DNA of 64,000 nt from Pseudidiomarina sp. CB1 (GCF_024752025.1 NZ_JANTPU010000001.1:682001-746000); one strand, 5' to 3'. Shown: positions 18,504 to 27,962, counted from the stretch's first letter. Program-made: numbers and translations. Notes: generated by a model from the letters alone, not told the origin.

Positions 18504-19958
18504 ATGATTAGGTCGGCGGTATTACTGCGATTACTTGCCTTTCCATTGCTATGGTTCAGCGTCATTCAAGGCGTTTTCGCAGCGTTATCGGTCACAGTGT
18601 TCCAAGATGGTGTTGCGCGCTATTTTTTTGCGAGTAGCGGTCTTCTCGTGTTTATCAGTGCGATCATTTTACTACGCACAAAACGACTCAATGCAGATGC
18701 TATTCGCCCTCAGGATGGCTTAGTCTTCGCGGTATTCACCTGGATCCTCGTCGGCATTGCAGCAGCAGTTCCGATTCATTGGGTAACCAATGTCAGTTTC
18801 ACTGATGCCACGTTCGAGTCAATTAGTGCATTGACAACAACAGGCGCTACGATCCTTGTTGGCCTGGATGACATGCCGCGAAGCTTCTTACTTTACCGGC
18901 AATTTTTACAATGGGCTGGCGGTTTAGGTGTGGTTATTTTTGTGGTCGCCGTACTGCCAATGCTTAATGTCGGAGGGATGCGCTTGTTAATGGCGGAAAC
19001 TCCTGGCCCCGTCAAAAACGACAAAATCGCTCCGCGGGCGCGTTCAACAAGCCGTTATCTTTGGCTCATTTACGTTTCTATCACGGTGCTTTGCGCACTA
19101 GCATACTGGGCAGCCGGTATGACTTTATACGATGCTATAGCTCACAGTTTTACCACCGTATCAACCGGTGGTTTTTCGACGCATGACGCGAGCATGGGCT
19201 ACTTTAATAGTCCATTGATATTATGGATTGCTAATTTGTTCATGATTCTCGGTGCGATTAGTTTTGCCTTGCACTATCGAATTCATAAACAAAAACAGTG
19301 GCGTAATTACTGGCATGATGAGGAAACTCGAGTCTTTTTGTCAATTCTATTCATGATGAGCGTCGTCATGACAGCAATCTTATGGCACAACGACAATTAT
19401 AGCGATTTATCCACAACGCTTACGCAAGCAACGTTCCACATTATTTCGTTTATGACGAGCACAGGTTATGGTGCTACCGATTTATCTGCATGGCCCACCT
19501 ACACCCCTTTAATCTTGGTTTTTGTCAGTTACCTTGGCGGTTGCGCAGGCTCGACTGCTGGCGGTAACAAAGTCATCCGTGACATCATAAGTTTTAAGCT
19601 TATTCGGCAGCAGATCTTTCTTCTGGTTCATCCGCGGGCAGTGCATACCGTTCGCTATCAACACCGCACTGTCAGTGAGAGCATTATTTCAGCAGTAATG
19701 GCGTTTATGTTCATCGCGGCGGCAACAACTTTGGTTTTCACTATGCTCTTGGTCGCGACTGGGTTAGACTTTTGGTCAGCCTTTACAGCCGTATCGGCAT
19801 GCATCAATGTTCTCGGCCCGGGCTTCGGTGAAGTAGGCAGTAACTTTATTGCCGTAAGTGATACAGGAATTTGGTTATTAAACTTGGCAATGTTACTTGG
19901 ACGCCTTGAGTATTTCACACTATTGGCCTTGATCATGCCCACATTTTGGCGTGGATAA
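18504..19958 (+). CDS. trkH: TrkH-family potassium uptake protein
   Basis: Inner-membrane potassium channel subunit. The 484 residues form four M1-pore-M2 repeats; the pore loops are visible as SALTTTGATI (about 108-117), HSFTTVSTGGFSTHD (about 212), FMTSTGYGATD (about 316) and INVLGPGFGEVGS (about 432), giving the four selectivity-filter glycines. In E. coli TrkH works with the nucleotide-binding gate TrkA; no trkA lies here. The stop overlaps the downstream KdpD-like kinase start by 8 bp, so channel, kinase and regulator form one operon. The 102-bp gap before the gene probably holds its promoter, but no clear boxes were found. Confidence 0.93.
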   Translation: MIRSAVLLRLLAFPLLWFSVIQGVFAALSVTVFQDGVARYFFASSGLLVFISAIILLRTKRLNADAIRPQDGLVFAVFTWILVGIAAAVPIHWVTNVSFTDATFESISALTTTGATILVGLDDMPRSFLLYRQFLQWAGGLGVVIFVVAVLPMLNVGGMRLLMAETPGPVKNDKIAPRARSTSRYLWLIYVSITVLCALAYWAAGMTLYDAIAHSFTTVSTGGFSTHDASMGYFNSPLILWIANLFMILGAISFALHYRIHKQKQWRNYWHDEETRVFLSILFMMSVVMTAILWHNDNYSDLSTTLTQATFHIISFMTSTGYGATDLSAWPTYTPLILVFVSYLGGCAGSTAGGNKVIRDIISFKLIRQQIFLLVHPRAVHTVRYQHRTVSESIISAVMAFMFIAAATTLVFTMLLVATGLDFWSAFTAVSACINVLGPGFGEVGSNFIAVSDTGIWLLNLAMLLGRLEYFTLLALIMPTFWRG

Positions 19959-21045
19959 ATCTATGTTCGGCACGCAAACACAAACGAAAACCAACGAACG
20001 CAAAGCTCTGTGGCTCCAATTCATTGTCGCAAATGTATTGATGCTTGCCGCAGTGGTTATCGCCTTTTTACTGGAACAATGGTTACTGCCGAACACCGCA
20101 ACGGTCTTGATTCTTTTACTCGGCGTGATTAGCACAGCGTCGTTAACCTCATTAATTCCCTCGGCCTATGCAGCTCTGTTAGGTGCAGTTGTGTTTAATG
20201 TGATGTTCACCAAACCCCGTGGCACGCTTCACATGACTGAGCCTGTGGAGATTGCGACACTCGCAGTCTTTATTGCAACAGCGATGGTCTGTATCTACTG
20301 GGTTATTAATCACCGCAACAGCCAAGCAAAACGCCACGCGGCTGAAGTCCGCTCGCAGCTCCTGCTGAGTTTGTCTCATGACCTACGCACGCCACTTGCT
20401 AGTGTCATGGGAAACCTGACAACTTGGCTTGATTATCATCCGCGACTCCACCGTGACGAGCAAAATGAACTCATTAGTAATGCCGTCTTTGAAGCCGAAC
20501 GACTGCAGAGTTACATTGATAATATCTTGCATGCGACAAGGTTCGCCTACCAGCAAGTCCACCTGAATCGCGAGCACCTATCATTACAAAGCATCATTGC
20601 TGATGTCGTTGATCGTTTTCCGATGCAGCAAGATTCGCTCGACGTAAAACTTCCCGCCAAGGATGTTTTTATTAGTGGTCAGCGTGTTCTTCTCGAACAA
20701 GGACTGTTTAACCTGATTGATAATGCGCTGCGCTACCGCTCTCCTCAAAGCATTGTCTCGACAACTCTCGATACCTCCAGTAACGGGCTACTGCAGCTTA
20801 TTATTCGTAATCAAGTCGCCGAAGATTTCCCCACACAAAGCTTGCAACAGTGGGGCCAGCCTTTAGTTAGCTCCAAGCAAGGTGACTCTGGTACTGGTGG
20901 GCTTGGACTTGGACTCGCTGTGGCGGCGAGTATTTTTTCAGCACACGCTATTCCAATGCGCTTTCGTCATGACAAGCATTCAGGCACAGTTGTTATTGAG
21001 CTTGTCTTACAAACGGTAGACGGAGGTAGACATGTCAACCGGTAA
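19951..21045 (+). CDS. KdpD-like sensor histidine kinase, short form
   Basis: Membrane sensor kinase resembling the C-terminal half of KdpD. The 364 residues have three to four membrane helices of the DUF4118 type (about 22-118, including the family-like NVMFTKPRGTLHM loop), the phospho-acceptor His143 in LSLSHDLRTPLASVMG, the N box LFNLIDNALRYR and the G box GTGGLGLGLAV. It lacks the N-terminal KdpD osmosensing domain and the universal-stress domain of the roughly 890-residue E. coli KdpD. Start GTG 19951 overlaps trkH; ATG 19963 is an alternative. It overlaps the regulator gene by 14 bp. Inferred role: sensing potassium or turgor to control trkH. Confidence 0.88.
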   Translation: MDKSMFGTQTQTKTNERKALWLQFIVANVLMLAAVVIAFLLEQWLLPNTATVLILLLGVISTASLTSLIPSAYAALLGAVVFNVMFTKPRGTLHMTEPVEIATLAVFIATAMVCIYWVINHRNSQAKRHAAEVRSQLLLSLSHDLRTPLASVMGNLTTWLDYHPRLHRDEQNELISNAVFEAERLQSYIDNILHATRFAYQQVHLNREHLSLQSIIADVVDRFPMQQDSLDVKLPAKDVFISGQRVLLEQGLFNLIDNALRYRSPQSIVSTTLDTSSNGLLQLIIRNQVAEDFPTQSLQQWGQPLVSSKQGDSGTGGLGLGLAVAASIFSAHAIPMRFRHDKHSGTVVIELVLQTVDGGRHVNR

Positions 21046-21742
21046 ACCCACTTTGTTGGTCATTGAGGACGAAGCAAAGATCCGTTCGTTTATCCGCATA
21101 TCACTGCAAGCTGAAGGTTTTCAGGTATATGAAGCCGCAACCTTAGCAGTAGCAAAGAAATTACTTCCTGACCTTCAGTGCGATGCGATCATTCTTGATT
21201 TAGGCTTACCTGACGGCGACGGACAGCAGTTTATTCTCGAGTTGAAGGCAAAACTTAACCTTCCGATACTCGTTCTGAGTGCACGTGATGACGAAGAGGA
21301 AAAAGTTCGCGCGCTTACCAATGGAGCCAACGATTACCTAACTAAACCCTTTGGTATACGTGAGCTAGTGGCTCGTTTGCATGTGCTTTTTCGCGACCTG
21401 CGCATTGACTCTCCAAGCGCCAAACCACCTCGTCTCGTTTTCGATACACTCGAGATTGAATACGCTCAACATAGCGTGCGATACAAGGGCGAAGCGCTCA
21501 AGTTATCCCCGAAAGAATTCGAATTACTATGGTTACTGGCGAGTAATCATCAAAAACTGCTGTTACAGCGAGATATTTTAACGGAAATTTGGGGGCCGAC
21601 GCATCGCCAGGACGTTCACTACCTGCGTATTTTTATCAGTCAGTTACGTCGCAAACTTGATGATGATAGCCGCGAACCCAAATTTATCGAAACCTTACCG
21701 GGGATTGGCTATCGCTTTTTAGCTGCGCCTAAACAAGCATAA
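21032..21742 (+). CDS. KdpE-like OmpR-family response regulator
   Basis: DNA-binding response regulator paired with the overlapping kinase. The 236 residues have a receiver domain with acidic pair E12-D13, phospho-acceptor D56 (IILDLGLPDGDG), S83 and K105 (DYLTKPFG), and an OmpR/PhoB winged-helix domain (about 135-230) with LSPKEFELLWLLASN and YRFLA near the end. GGAGG about five bases before the ATG supports the start. Its closest known relatives by motif are KdpE proteins. Targets cannot be read from the sequence; trkH is the obvious candidate. A perfect hairpin follows the stop. Confidence 0.9.
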   Translation: MSTGKPTLLVIEDEAKIRSFIRISLQAEGFQVYEAATLAVAKKLLPDLQCDAIILDLGLPDGDGQQFILELKAKLNLPILVLSARDDEEEKVRALTNGANDYLTKPFGIRELVARLHVLFRDLRIDSPSAKPPRLVFDTLEIEYAQHSVRYKGEALKLSPKEFELLWLLASNHQKLLLQRDILTEIWGPTHRQDVHYLRIFISQLRRKLDDDSREPKFIETLPGIGYRFLAAPKQA

Positions 21743-21768
21743 CCGCACGTGCGTGAAACACGTGCGGT
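21742..21768. terminator. Perfect 10-bp hairpin between convergent genes
   Basis: ACCGCACGTG (21742-21751) and CACGTGCGGT (21759-21768) are exact reverse complements around a 7-base loop, in the 35-bp gap between the KdpE-like gene and the 3' end of lysS. A good T run is lacking on both sides, so it is terminator-like, not a classical intrinsic terminator. It could block read-through from both genes or protect 3' ends. Confidence 0.55.
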
Positions 21769-21777
21769 GCCTGACTT

Positions 21778-23292
21778 TTAATCTTTGCGTGGACGCATGT
21801 GCGGGAAAAGTAATACGTCACGAATCGAAGGTGAATCCGTCAACAACATCACCAGTCGATCGATACCAATACCCTCACCTGCGGTAGGCGGTAAGCCGTG
21901 TTCTAGCGCGGTGATATAGTCTTCATCGAAGAACATCGCTTCGTCATCACCCGCTTCTTTTTGTTGTACCTGATGCTGAAAACGTTCAGCTTGGTCTTCC
22001 GCGTCATTCAATTCTGAGAAGCCATTAGCAAGCTCACGGCCGCCAACAAAGAATTCAAAACGGTCGGTAATATGCGGGTCTTCGTCATTGCGACGTGCCA
22101 GCGGTGAAACCTCAGCAGGATAGGCAGTAATAAAGGTCGGCTGGATCAATTTATGCTCCGCTACTTCTTCGAAGATCTCGATTTGGACTTTGCCCAAGCC
22201 CCAGTTTGGCTTGACCTTAATACCGATACTTTCAGCCAGCTTGGTTGCAGCCTCCAGGGTACTCAATTGTTGTTCAGTAGCATCCGGAAGGTGCTGCAAA
22301 ATCGCTTCATTCACGCTCATACGCGCAAACGGCTGGCTAAAGTCATACTCAACGCCTTCGCTAGTGAATTGACTTGAACCGAGTATTTCTTCGGTCATAC
22401 CGCGCAACATATCTTCGGTGAGATCCATCAAGTCACGGTAATCTGCGTAGGCCCAGTAAAACTCGAGCATGGTGAATTCAGGATTATGACGTGTCGATAA
22501 GCCTTCATTACGGAAGTTACGATTGATTTCGAATACTTTCTCAAACCCACCAACAACCAAACGCTTCAGATAAAGCTCCGGCGCAATACGCAAATACAAC
22601 TCCATGTCGAGCGCGTTGTGATGGGTCACAAATGGTCGTGCTGCCGCACCGCCCGGAATGGTTTGCATCATCGGTGTTTCAACTTCCAAGAACTGCTTCG
22701 CAGTTAAATAGCGACGAATGTAATCAACAACTTTTGAGCGCACAATAAACGTGCGGCGTGATTCATCATTGGTGATTAAGTCAAGATAACGCTGACGATA
22801 GCGCGTTTCCTGATCGGCCAGACCATGAAACTTATCAGGTAACGGACGCAATGCTTTAGTTAAGAGGCGAACATCATCCACTTGCACACTTAACTCGCCA
22901 GTTCCCGTAATAAACAAGGTACCTGTCGCACCGACGATATCACCAAGGTCCCACTTTTTGAATTCTTGGTTATAAAAGCCTTCTGGCAGATTATCGCGCG
23001 CAACGTAAAGTTGAATGCTACCGCTCATATCTTTAATGGTCGCGAAACTCGCCTTGCCCATAATACGGCGGGTCATCATGCGCCCAGCCACCGCAACGCG
23101 GATACCTTTTTCGGCGAGCGCTTCTTTTTCTACATTGTCGTACTCAGCATGCAAGTCTGCAGCTAAGTCTTCGCGACGAAAATCGTTAGGGAACGCCACA
23201 CCGCGCTCACGCAAGGCCTTTAATTTAGCCTTTCGTTGTGCAATTTGTTCATTTACATCAACGACTTCGGTGTTTTGCGTGTTCTCTGCCAT
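21778..23292 (-). CDS. lysS: Lysyl-tRNA synthetase (class II)
   Basis: Charges tRNA-Lys in the cytoplasm. The 504 residues have an N-terminal OB-fold anticodon-binding domain (about 65-150, [19 protein letters not shown]) and a class II catalytic core with motif 2 in [22 protein letters not shown]-like sequence and motif 3 near the end in [14 protein letters not shown]. The ATG at 23292 follows a GGAACC box. It is 14 bp downstream of prfB, the same prfB-lysS pairing as in E. coli, and is the last gene of the xerD-dsbC-recJ-prfB-lysS unit. Length is the same as in E. coli (505). Confidence 0.97.
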   Translation of the reverse strand: MAENTQNTEVVDVNEQIAQRKAKLKALRERGVAFPNDFRREDLAADLHAEYDNVEKEALAEKGIRVAVAGRMMTRRIMGKASFATIKDMSGSIQLYVARDNLPEGFYNQEFKKWDLGDIVGATGTLFITGTGELSVQVDDVRLLTKALRPLPDKFHGLADQETRYRQRYLDLITNDESRRTFIVRSKVVDYIRRYLTAKQFLEVETPMMQTIPGGAAARPFVTHHNALDMELYLRIAPELYLKRLVVGGFEKVFEINRNFRNEGLSTRHNPEFTMLEFYWAYADYRDLMDLTEDMLRGMTEEILGSSQFTSEGVEYDFSQPFARMSVNEAILQHLPDATEQQLSTLEAATKLAESIGIKVKPNWGLGKVQIEIFEEVAEHKLIQPTFITAYPAEVSPLARRNDEDPHITDRFEFFVGGRELANGFSELNDAEDQAERFQHQVQQKEAGDDEAMFFDEDYITALEHGLPPTAGEGIGIDRLVMLLTDSPSIRDVLLFPHMRPRKD

Positions 23293-23306
23293 GGTTTGGT
23301 TCCTAT

Positions 23307-24405
23307 TTACAGTCCAGATTTCAAACTTGCTTCAATAAATGGGTCTAACGCACCGTCGAGTACCGCTTGTGTATTACGATTCTCAACGCCAGTACGTAAA
23401 TCTTTAATCCGCGCATCATCAAGTACATAAGATCGGATTTGGCTACCCCAACCAATGTCTGACTTACTATCTTCCAGCGCTTGCTTCTCGGCGAGCTGCT
23501 TTTGCAACTCCATTTCGTATAACTTGGCGCGCAACTGCTTCATTGCTGCGTCACGGTTTTTGTGCTGGGAGCGGTCACTTTGACATTGCACAACAATACC
23601 ACTCGGTTCGTGAGTGATACGAATAGCTGAGTCGGTACGGTTAACGTGCTGACCACCGGCACCTGACGCGCGGTAAGTATCAACCCGCAAATCCGCAGGG
23701 TTAATTTCGATATCAATCGAGTCGTCAATCTCGGGATAAACAAACACTGACGCAAACGAAGTATGCCGGCGATTACCCGAGTCAAATGGTGATTTTCGCA
23801 CCAAGCGATGAACCCCAGTCTCGGTACGCATCCAACCATACGCATATTCACCTTGAATGCGGACGGTCGCCGACTTGATACCAGCCACCTCACCTTCTGA
23901 TAATTCAGTGATCTCAGCTTTAAAGTCATGACTCTCGGCCCAGCGTAAATACATGCGTAAAAGCATATTGGCCCAGTCTTGCGCTTCAGTGCCGCCCGAC
24001 CCCGCTTGAATATCGAGATAGCAATCAGAGCCATCTTGCGGTCCGGAAAACATGCGACGAAACTCTAACGTCGCCAGTTGTTGCTCTAATTCTTCGAGCT
24101 CGCTCACGGCCTCGTTGTAGGTGTCCTCGTCTTCAGCTTCTACAGCTAAATCAACCAGCCCTTCAACATCATCCAAGCCTTGAGCCAAATTTTGTAAGGT
24201 CTTCACGACCTGTTCTAGACTCGCTCGTTCTTTGCCTAATGCTTGCGCGCGCTCTTGATCGTCCCATACACTTGGGTCTTCGAGCTCACGAGTAACCTCT
24301 TCTAAACGCTCGACTTTTTGAGCGTAGTCAAAGATACCCCCGAAGCGCTTCACTACGTTCGCGCATTTCTTTTATGGCCACATAAGTTGCATTGGTTTCG
24401 AACAT
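23307..24405 (-). CDS. prfB: Peptide chain release factor 2, expressed by programmed +1 frameshift
   Basis: Release factor for UGA and UAA stop codons. The gene is split over two frames: ATG 24405 reads 25 codons ([20 protein letters not shown], then LRGYL) to an in-frame TGA at 24328-24330; slipping one base at CTT-T continues as [12 protein letters not shown] from 24329 to the stop at 23307, giving 365 residues, exactly the E. coli length. The slip site CTTTGAC is preceded by the internal Shine-Dalgarno-like CGGGGG three bases upstream of TAT-CTT. The main frame has RF2 tripeptide-type [13 protein letters not shown] and the GGQ motif in [14 protein letters not shown]. An upstream in-frame ATG at 24420 is a less likely start. 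Confidence 0.97.
24323..24345 (-). promoter_or_regulatory. Programmed +1 frameshift site of prfB
   Basis: On the minus strand the sequence CTTCGGGGGTATCTTTGAC lies at the junction: the internal Shine-Dalgarno-like G run, TAT, the slippery CTT and the UGA stop followed by C. This is the classical RF2 autoregulatory element: low RF2 slows termination at UGA and lets the ribosome shift +1. Both frames join exactly into conserved RF2 sequence. Confidence 0.96.
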
Positions 24406-24449
24406 AAAACGAGCTTTCATCCAAGATTGTTTACAAAAGGGACGGCATT

Positions 24450-26171
24450 TTACCGTAAAGGCAACAAATGCTCCACCAGCAGTTGCACATTGGTGCGTCC
24501 ACGAAAGTGGTTCAACTGAAGCTTATAAACGAGGTGAGCTTCACGGATAGATAAATTAGGCCATTCTTGCGTATCGACATTAAAGGCAATTGCATCAAGC
24601 ACAATTCCGTCAGCCGTTTGCACCACCAGTTTCAAATGGTTTTGCCCAACAATGCGTTGTTGTACCAACTCGAAAACATCATCAAACAATGGTTCTGGGA
24701 AGCCCTGTCCCCAAGGACCTAAACGCTGCAGCTGGGCAACGAAATCTTGGGTAAAACAGGATGCGTCCAGCCCACCATCCGTCACAATGGTGCGTTGCAA
24801 TGCTTCGGCTTCTAGCCATTCGGTCGCAACAGCAATGGCTGCTTGTTGAAATGCTTCAAGGTTTTCCGGTGCCAGCGAAAGGCCTGCGGCCATCGCGTGT
24901 CCACCAAAGCGCTCGATAAGTTCTGGATGCAAGGTGTGTACGCGTTCTAATAAATCTCGCATGTGCAATCCAGGGATTGACCGTGCGGAACCTTTTAGCA
25001 ATCCGCCATCACCCGCAGCGAATGTTATCGTTGGGCGGTGAAACTGTTCTTTGACACGGCCCGCGACAATACCAACCACACCTTGATGCCACCCCTCTTG
25101 GTGCAACACCAAAAGCGGGGGCAAGTGCTCCTCCGAAAGTTGTAATTCAGCAACATAGTTTGCGGCACTTTCCCGCATTTCGGTTTCAATCGAGCGGCGC
25201 TCGGCATTCAAGTCATTAAGCTTTGCGGCGAGCTCGGTGGCGGTCGTCAGGTCATCACTGAGTAAGCATTCAATACCAATAGCCATATCATCTAAACGGC
25301 CCGCAGCGTTGATACGTGGTGCCAATGCAAAGCCAAGGTCGCTCGCCTGTAAGCGTTCTGGAGCACGTTGCGTCACTTGTAATAGTGCGTGGATTCCCGG
25401 TCGACAGTGACCAGCGCGTATACGCTGCAGGCCTTGTTGCACCAACACACGGTTGGTGCCATCGAGCTTTACCACATCGGCAACTGTGCCTAGAGCAACA
25501 AGGTCCAGCCACTCGGCAAGGTTGACTCGAGCCGCTGGATGTTGCTTGTCACGGGCACAGGCGCGGAGCGCCAACAGCACATAAAAAGCAACGCCGACAC
25601 CAGCGATCGACTTACTAATAAAGCCGCACGCAGGTTGATTCGGATTCACGATCGCATAAGCCGCAGGCAATTCGCTACCGGCAAGATGATGATCCGTAAT
25701 GATTACATCAAGCCCCGCCTCGTTTGCCGCGGCAACACCCGCGTGACAGGATATACCGCTATCTACGGTCACCAGTAATTGCGCCCCTTGTTGCTGCGCA
25801 TAGCGCACCACATTGGGCGACAAGCCATAACCGTCGGTAAAACGATTCGGTACGCAATAGCTTACTTGCTGTGCGCCCATTGCCCGCAACGCCGATACCA
25901 TCAAAGCGGTTGACGTAGCACCGTCCGCGTCAAAATCACCACAAATGCAAATGGGTTCCTGTTGCTCAATAGCTTGCAGCAGCCTAGCTGCTGCGCGCTT
26001 AGCGTCATGCAGATCGGTAAAGTGCGGGAGTTGTTGTAAACTGAGATCGAGTTGTTCCGCCGCTGTTAACCCTCGCCGCGCCAAAAGTTGGCGAACGATG
26101 TGCGGCAGCTCAGGCGGTAAACCACTATCATCAACGTCAGCACGGCGCTTAATCGTCAGCGCATCAGTCAT
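24450..26171 (-). CDS. recJ: Single-strand-specific 5'-3' exonuclease RecJ
   Basis: Degrades single-stranded DNA 5' to 3' in RecFOR recombination, mismatch and base-excision repair. The 573 residues contain the DHH phosphoesterase motifs: CICGDFDADGATSTALM (about 74-90), VDSGISCH, ITDHHLAG (about 155), the fourth motif around GTVADVVKLDGTNR, and the DHHA1 domain with RFGGHAMAAGLSL (about 420). It begins 3 bp after the dsbC stop. The order xerD-dsbC-recJ-prfB is conserved with E. coli. Length equals that of E. coli RecJ (577) within a few residues. Confidence 0.96.
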   Translation of the reverse strand: MTDALTIKRRADVDDSGLPPELPHIVRQLLARRGLTAAEQLDLSLQQLPHFTDLHDAKRAAARLLQAIEQQEPICICGDFDADGATSTALMVSALRAMGAQQVSYCVPNRFTDGYGLSPNVVRYAQQQGAQLLVTVDSGISCHAGVAAANEAGLDVIITDHHLAGSELPAAYAIVNPNQPACGFISKSIAGVGVAFYVLLALRACARDKQHPAARVNLAEWLDLVALGTVADVVKLDGTNRVLVQQGLQRIRAGHCRPGIHALLQVTQRAPERLQASDLGFALAPRINAAGRLDDMAIGIECLLSDDLTTATELAAKLNDLNAERRSIETEMRESAANYVAELQLSEEHLPPLLVLHQEGWHQGVVGIVAGRVKEQFHRPTITFAAGDGGLLKGSARSIPGLHMRDLLERVHTLHPELIERFGGHAMAAGLSLAPENLEAFQQAAIAVATEWLEAEALQRTIVTDGGLDASCFTQDFVAQLQRLGPWGQGFPEPLFDDVFELVQQRIVGQNHLKLVVQTADGIVLDAIAFNVDTQEWPNLSIREAHLVYKLQLNHFRGRTNVQLLVEHLLPLR

Positions 26172-26174
26172 AGT

Positions 26175-26912
26175 TTATCCCTGCTTTAGCATGCCCAGTA
26201 AACGGTTTGCATCCACTAAGCCAGGGACCATTTCACCCGAGGGCAGTACCATCGCTGGCGTACCACGCACACCAAATTTGTTGCCTAAGGCAAAGTGTGC
26301 AGCAACTGGATCATCACAGCTAGCAGCGGGTAAGCGCTTGTCATTTTTAGCGGCATCAAGCGCTGCTTTTTGATCGGCCGAGCACCAGATTGTTTTTAAC
26401 TGCTGGTACGCACTGCCTTGAAGACCACTGCGTGGCCATGCAAGATATTGAATTGTAATGCCTTTACTGAGATAACTTTCGATAGTGTTGTGTAATTGAC
26501 GACAATAACCACAGGTAGGATCGGTAAATACTGTCACCACATAATCCTCATCCGCCGCCTTGTAAGCAATCGTTTCATCAGCAACAGCAGCGACATCGCG
26601 CTGACGCATAGCACGAATAGCGTTTTCGCTAAGGTTCACCGGTTCACTACCGGCAATGTCATAAATACGGCCGCCTATCAGTTTCTTACCATCGTCAGCA
26701 ACGTAAACGAGACCTTGATCGGTAATCACCTCGTAAACACCAGGAATCGATGACTCTTTTGCTGACTCGATGTTAAAGCCCATCTGCTGCAAGTAACTGG
26801 TATCGAAAACGGCAGACTCGTTGGCCGACGAATTAGCTGTCGCTTGGGCTTCTTGTTGCGGTGAACAAGCCAATAAACCAATAATACTCGCGGCCAAAAA
26901 TAACTGTTTCAT
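26175..26912 (-). CDS. dsbC: Thiol:disulfide isomerase DsbC, with a lipobox
   Basis: Periplasmic disulfide isomerase that repairs wrongly paired cysteines; kept reduced by DsbD. From the ATG at 26912 it is 245 residues. An N-terminal dimerisation domain (about 35-95, GFNIESAKESSIPGVYEV) is followed by a thioredoxin fold with the active-site C134-G-Y-C137, a structural pair C177/C199 and a cis-proline in RGTPAMVLP. The signal sequence reads MKQLFLAASIIGLLACSPQQ: LLAC is a lipobox with C16 as the lipidated residue and Ser at +2, so this DsbC may be an outer-membrane lipoprotein, unlike the soluble E. coli form. A start seven codons upstream is less likely. Confidence 0.92.
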   Translation of the reverse strand: MKQLFLAASIIGLLACSPQQEAQATANSSANESAVFDTSYLQQMGFNIESAKESSIPGVYEVITDQGLVYVADDGKKLIGGRIYDIAGSEPVNLSENAIRAMRQRDVAAVADETIAYKAADEDYVVTVFTDPTCGYCRQLHNTIESYLSKGITIQYLAWPRSGLQGSAYQQLKTIWCSADQKAALDAAKNDKRLPAASCDDPVAAHFALGNKFGVRGTPAMVLPSGEMVPGLVDANRLLGMLKQG

Positions 26913-27003
26913 AGATGTCTCATTTAGCTTCATTGATAGGTAAAAGGTAATCTCGTTATGCCGTTCAGTGTAACGTTATTTGCTCGGAAACGCAGCCACT
27001 TTG

Positions 27004-27906
27004 CTAAGCACGAGGATGATGTGTTGCATGCAGTTGCTGTAACCGTTCTCGCGCCACATGCGTATAGATTTGTGTCGTCGACAAATCGCTATGGCCAAGC
27101 AGCATTTGCAACACGCGCAGGTCCGCTCCATGGTTTAATAAATGGGTCGCGAAAGCGTGGCGCAAAGTATGAGGTGATAAATGCGAACGAATATCCGCCT
27201 GCTGCGCATAGAATTTTATACGATGCCAAAACGCTTGCCGTGTAAGCGCACCACCACGTCGGGTCACAAACACATAATCGCTGGGCACTTTAGTTAACTG
27301 CGCACGCGCTTCTTTCGTGTAGCGCTGCAACCACTCTAAAGCTGTTTCACCAAGCGGCACCAAACGTTCCTTGTTGCCTTTGCCCACCACTCGCACCAAC
27401 TCTTGCTGCAATGAAATCTGATTGAAAGTCAGTTGTGTCAATTCGGTAACTCGCAAGCCTGTCGCATAGAGTACCTCGAGCATCGCCCGATCACGCAATT
27501 GCACCGGATCGCTTACATCGGGTGCCTGCAATAACGCCTCAACCTCACTTTCGGCAAGACTATGGGGCAACGCTTGTGGTTGTTTCGGTTGGCGTAATCG
27601 CGCAGTTGGGTCATCGACGCAAAGGCGCTCTTGTACCGCGTAGGTGTAAAATTTTTTCAGTGCACTCAACGCCCGTGCGGTACTTCGCGGTGATAAGCCT
27701 TGTTGCCGGCGCCAAAGCAAATAATCTTCAACGTCCGCACTACACACCTGAAGGAGTTCGGCATGCTCGCCGCGGTGCGCAAGGATGAACTGCAAAAATT
27801 TCTTTAAATCGGCCGCATAGGCAGCGCTCGTGTGCGGACTGACACCCTGCTTCAGCCAAAGGCGATCGAGGAAGGTGGCGATAATTTCAGCATGCTTTGT
27901 CGACAA
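27004..27906 (-). CDS. xerD: Site-specific tyrosine recombinase XerD
   Basis: With XerC it resolves chromosome dimers at dif, under control of FtsK. The protein (about 300 residues) has a core-binding domain (SPHTSAAYAADLKKFL) and a catalytic domain with the first arginine in ATGLRVTELTQL, the HTLRHAFATHLL box, the LLGHSDLSTTQIYTHV box with the nucleophilic tyrosine. No ATG fits: TTG at 27906 has AGG nine bases upstream, and TTG at 27915 touches the same AGG, so I chose 27906. Position before dsbC-recJ identifies it as XerD and not XerC or a phage integrase. Confidence 0.93.
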   Translation of the reverse strand: MSTKHAEIIATFLDRLWLKQGVSPHTSAAYAADLKKFLQFILAHRGEHAELLQVCSADVEDYLLWRRQQGLSPRSTARALSALKKFYTYAVQERLCVDDPTARLRQPKQPQALPHSLAESEVEALLQAPDVSDPVQLRDRAMLEVLYATGLRVTELTQLTFNQISLQQELVRVVGKGNKERLVPLGETALEWLQRYTKEARAQLTKVPSDYVFVTRRGGALTRQAFWHRIKFYAQQADIRSHLSPHTLRHAFATHLLNHGADLRVLQMLLGHSDLSTTQIYTHVARERLQQLHATHHPRA

Positions 27907-27962
27907 AATAGGCAACCTATGTGGAACAACAAGAAATAACCGTGGCTTTTATCATAGCGGGG

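Noticed and set aside
23540-24034. Long (164-residue) alternative frame inside prfB
   Set aside because: No start context or family match; codon pattern belongs to the RF2 frame, so it is a shadow.
24034-24353. Open frame starting at 24353 as a truncated prfB
   Set aside because: The reading frame joins exactly to an upstream frame at the +1 slip site and gives the normal RF2 length, so the gene is intact.
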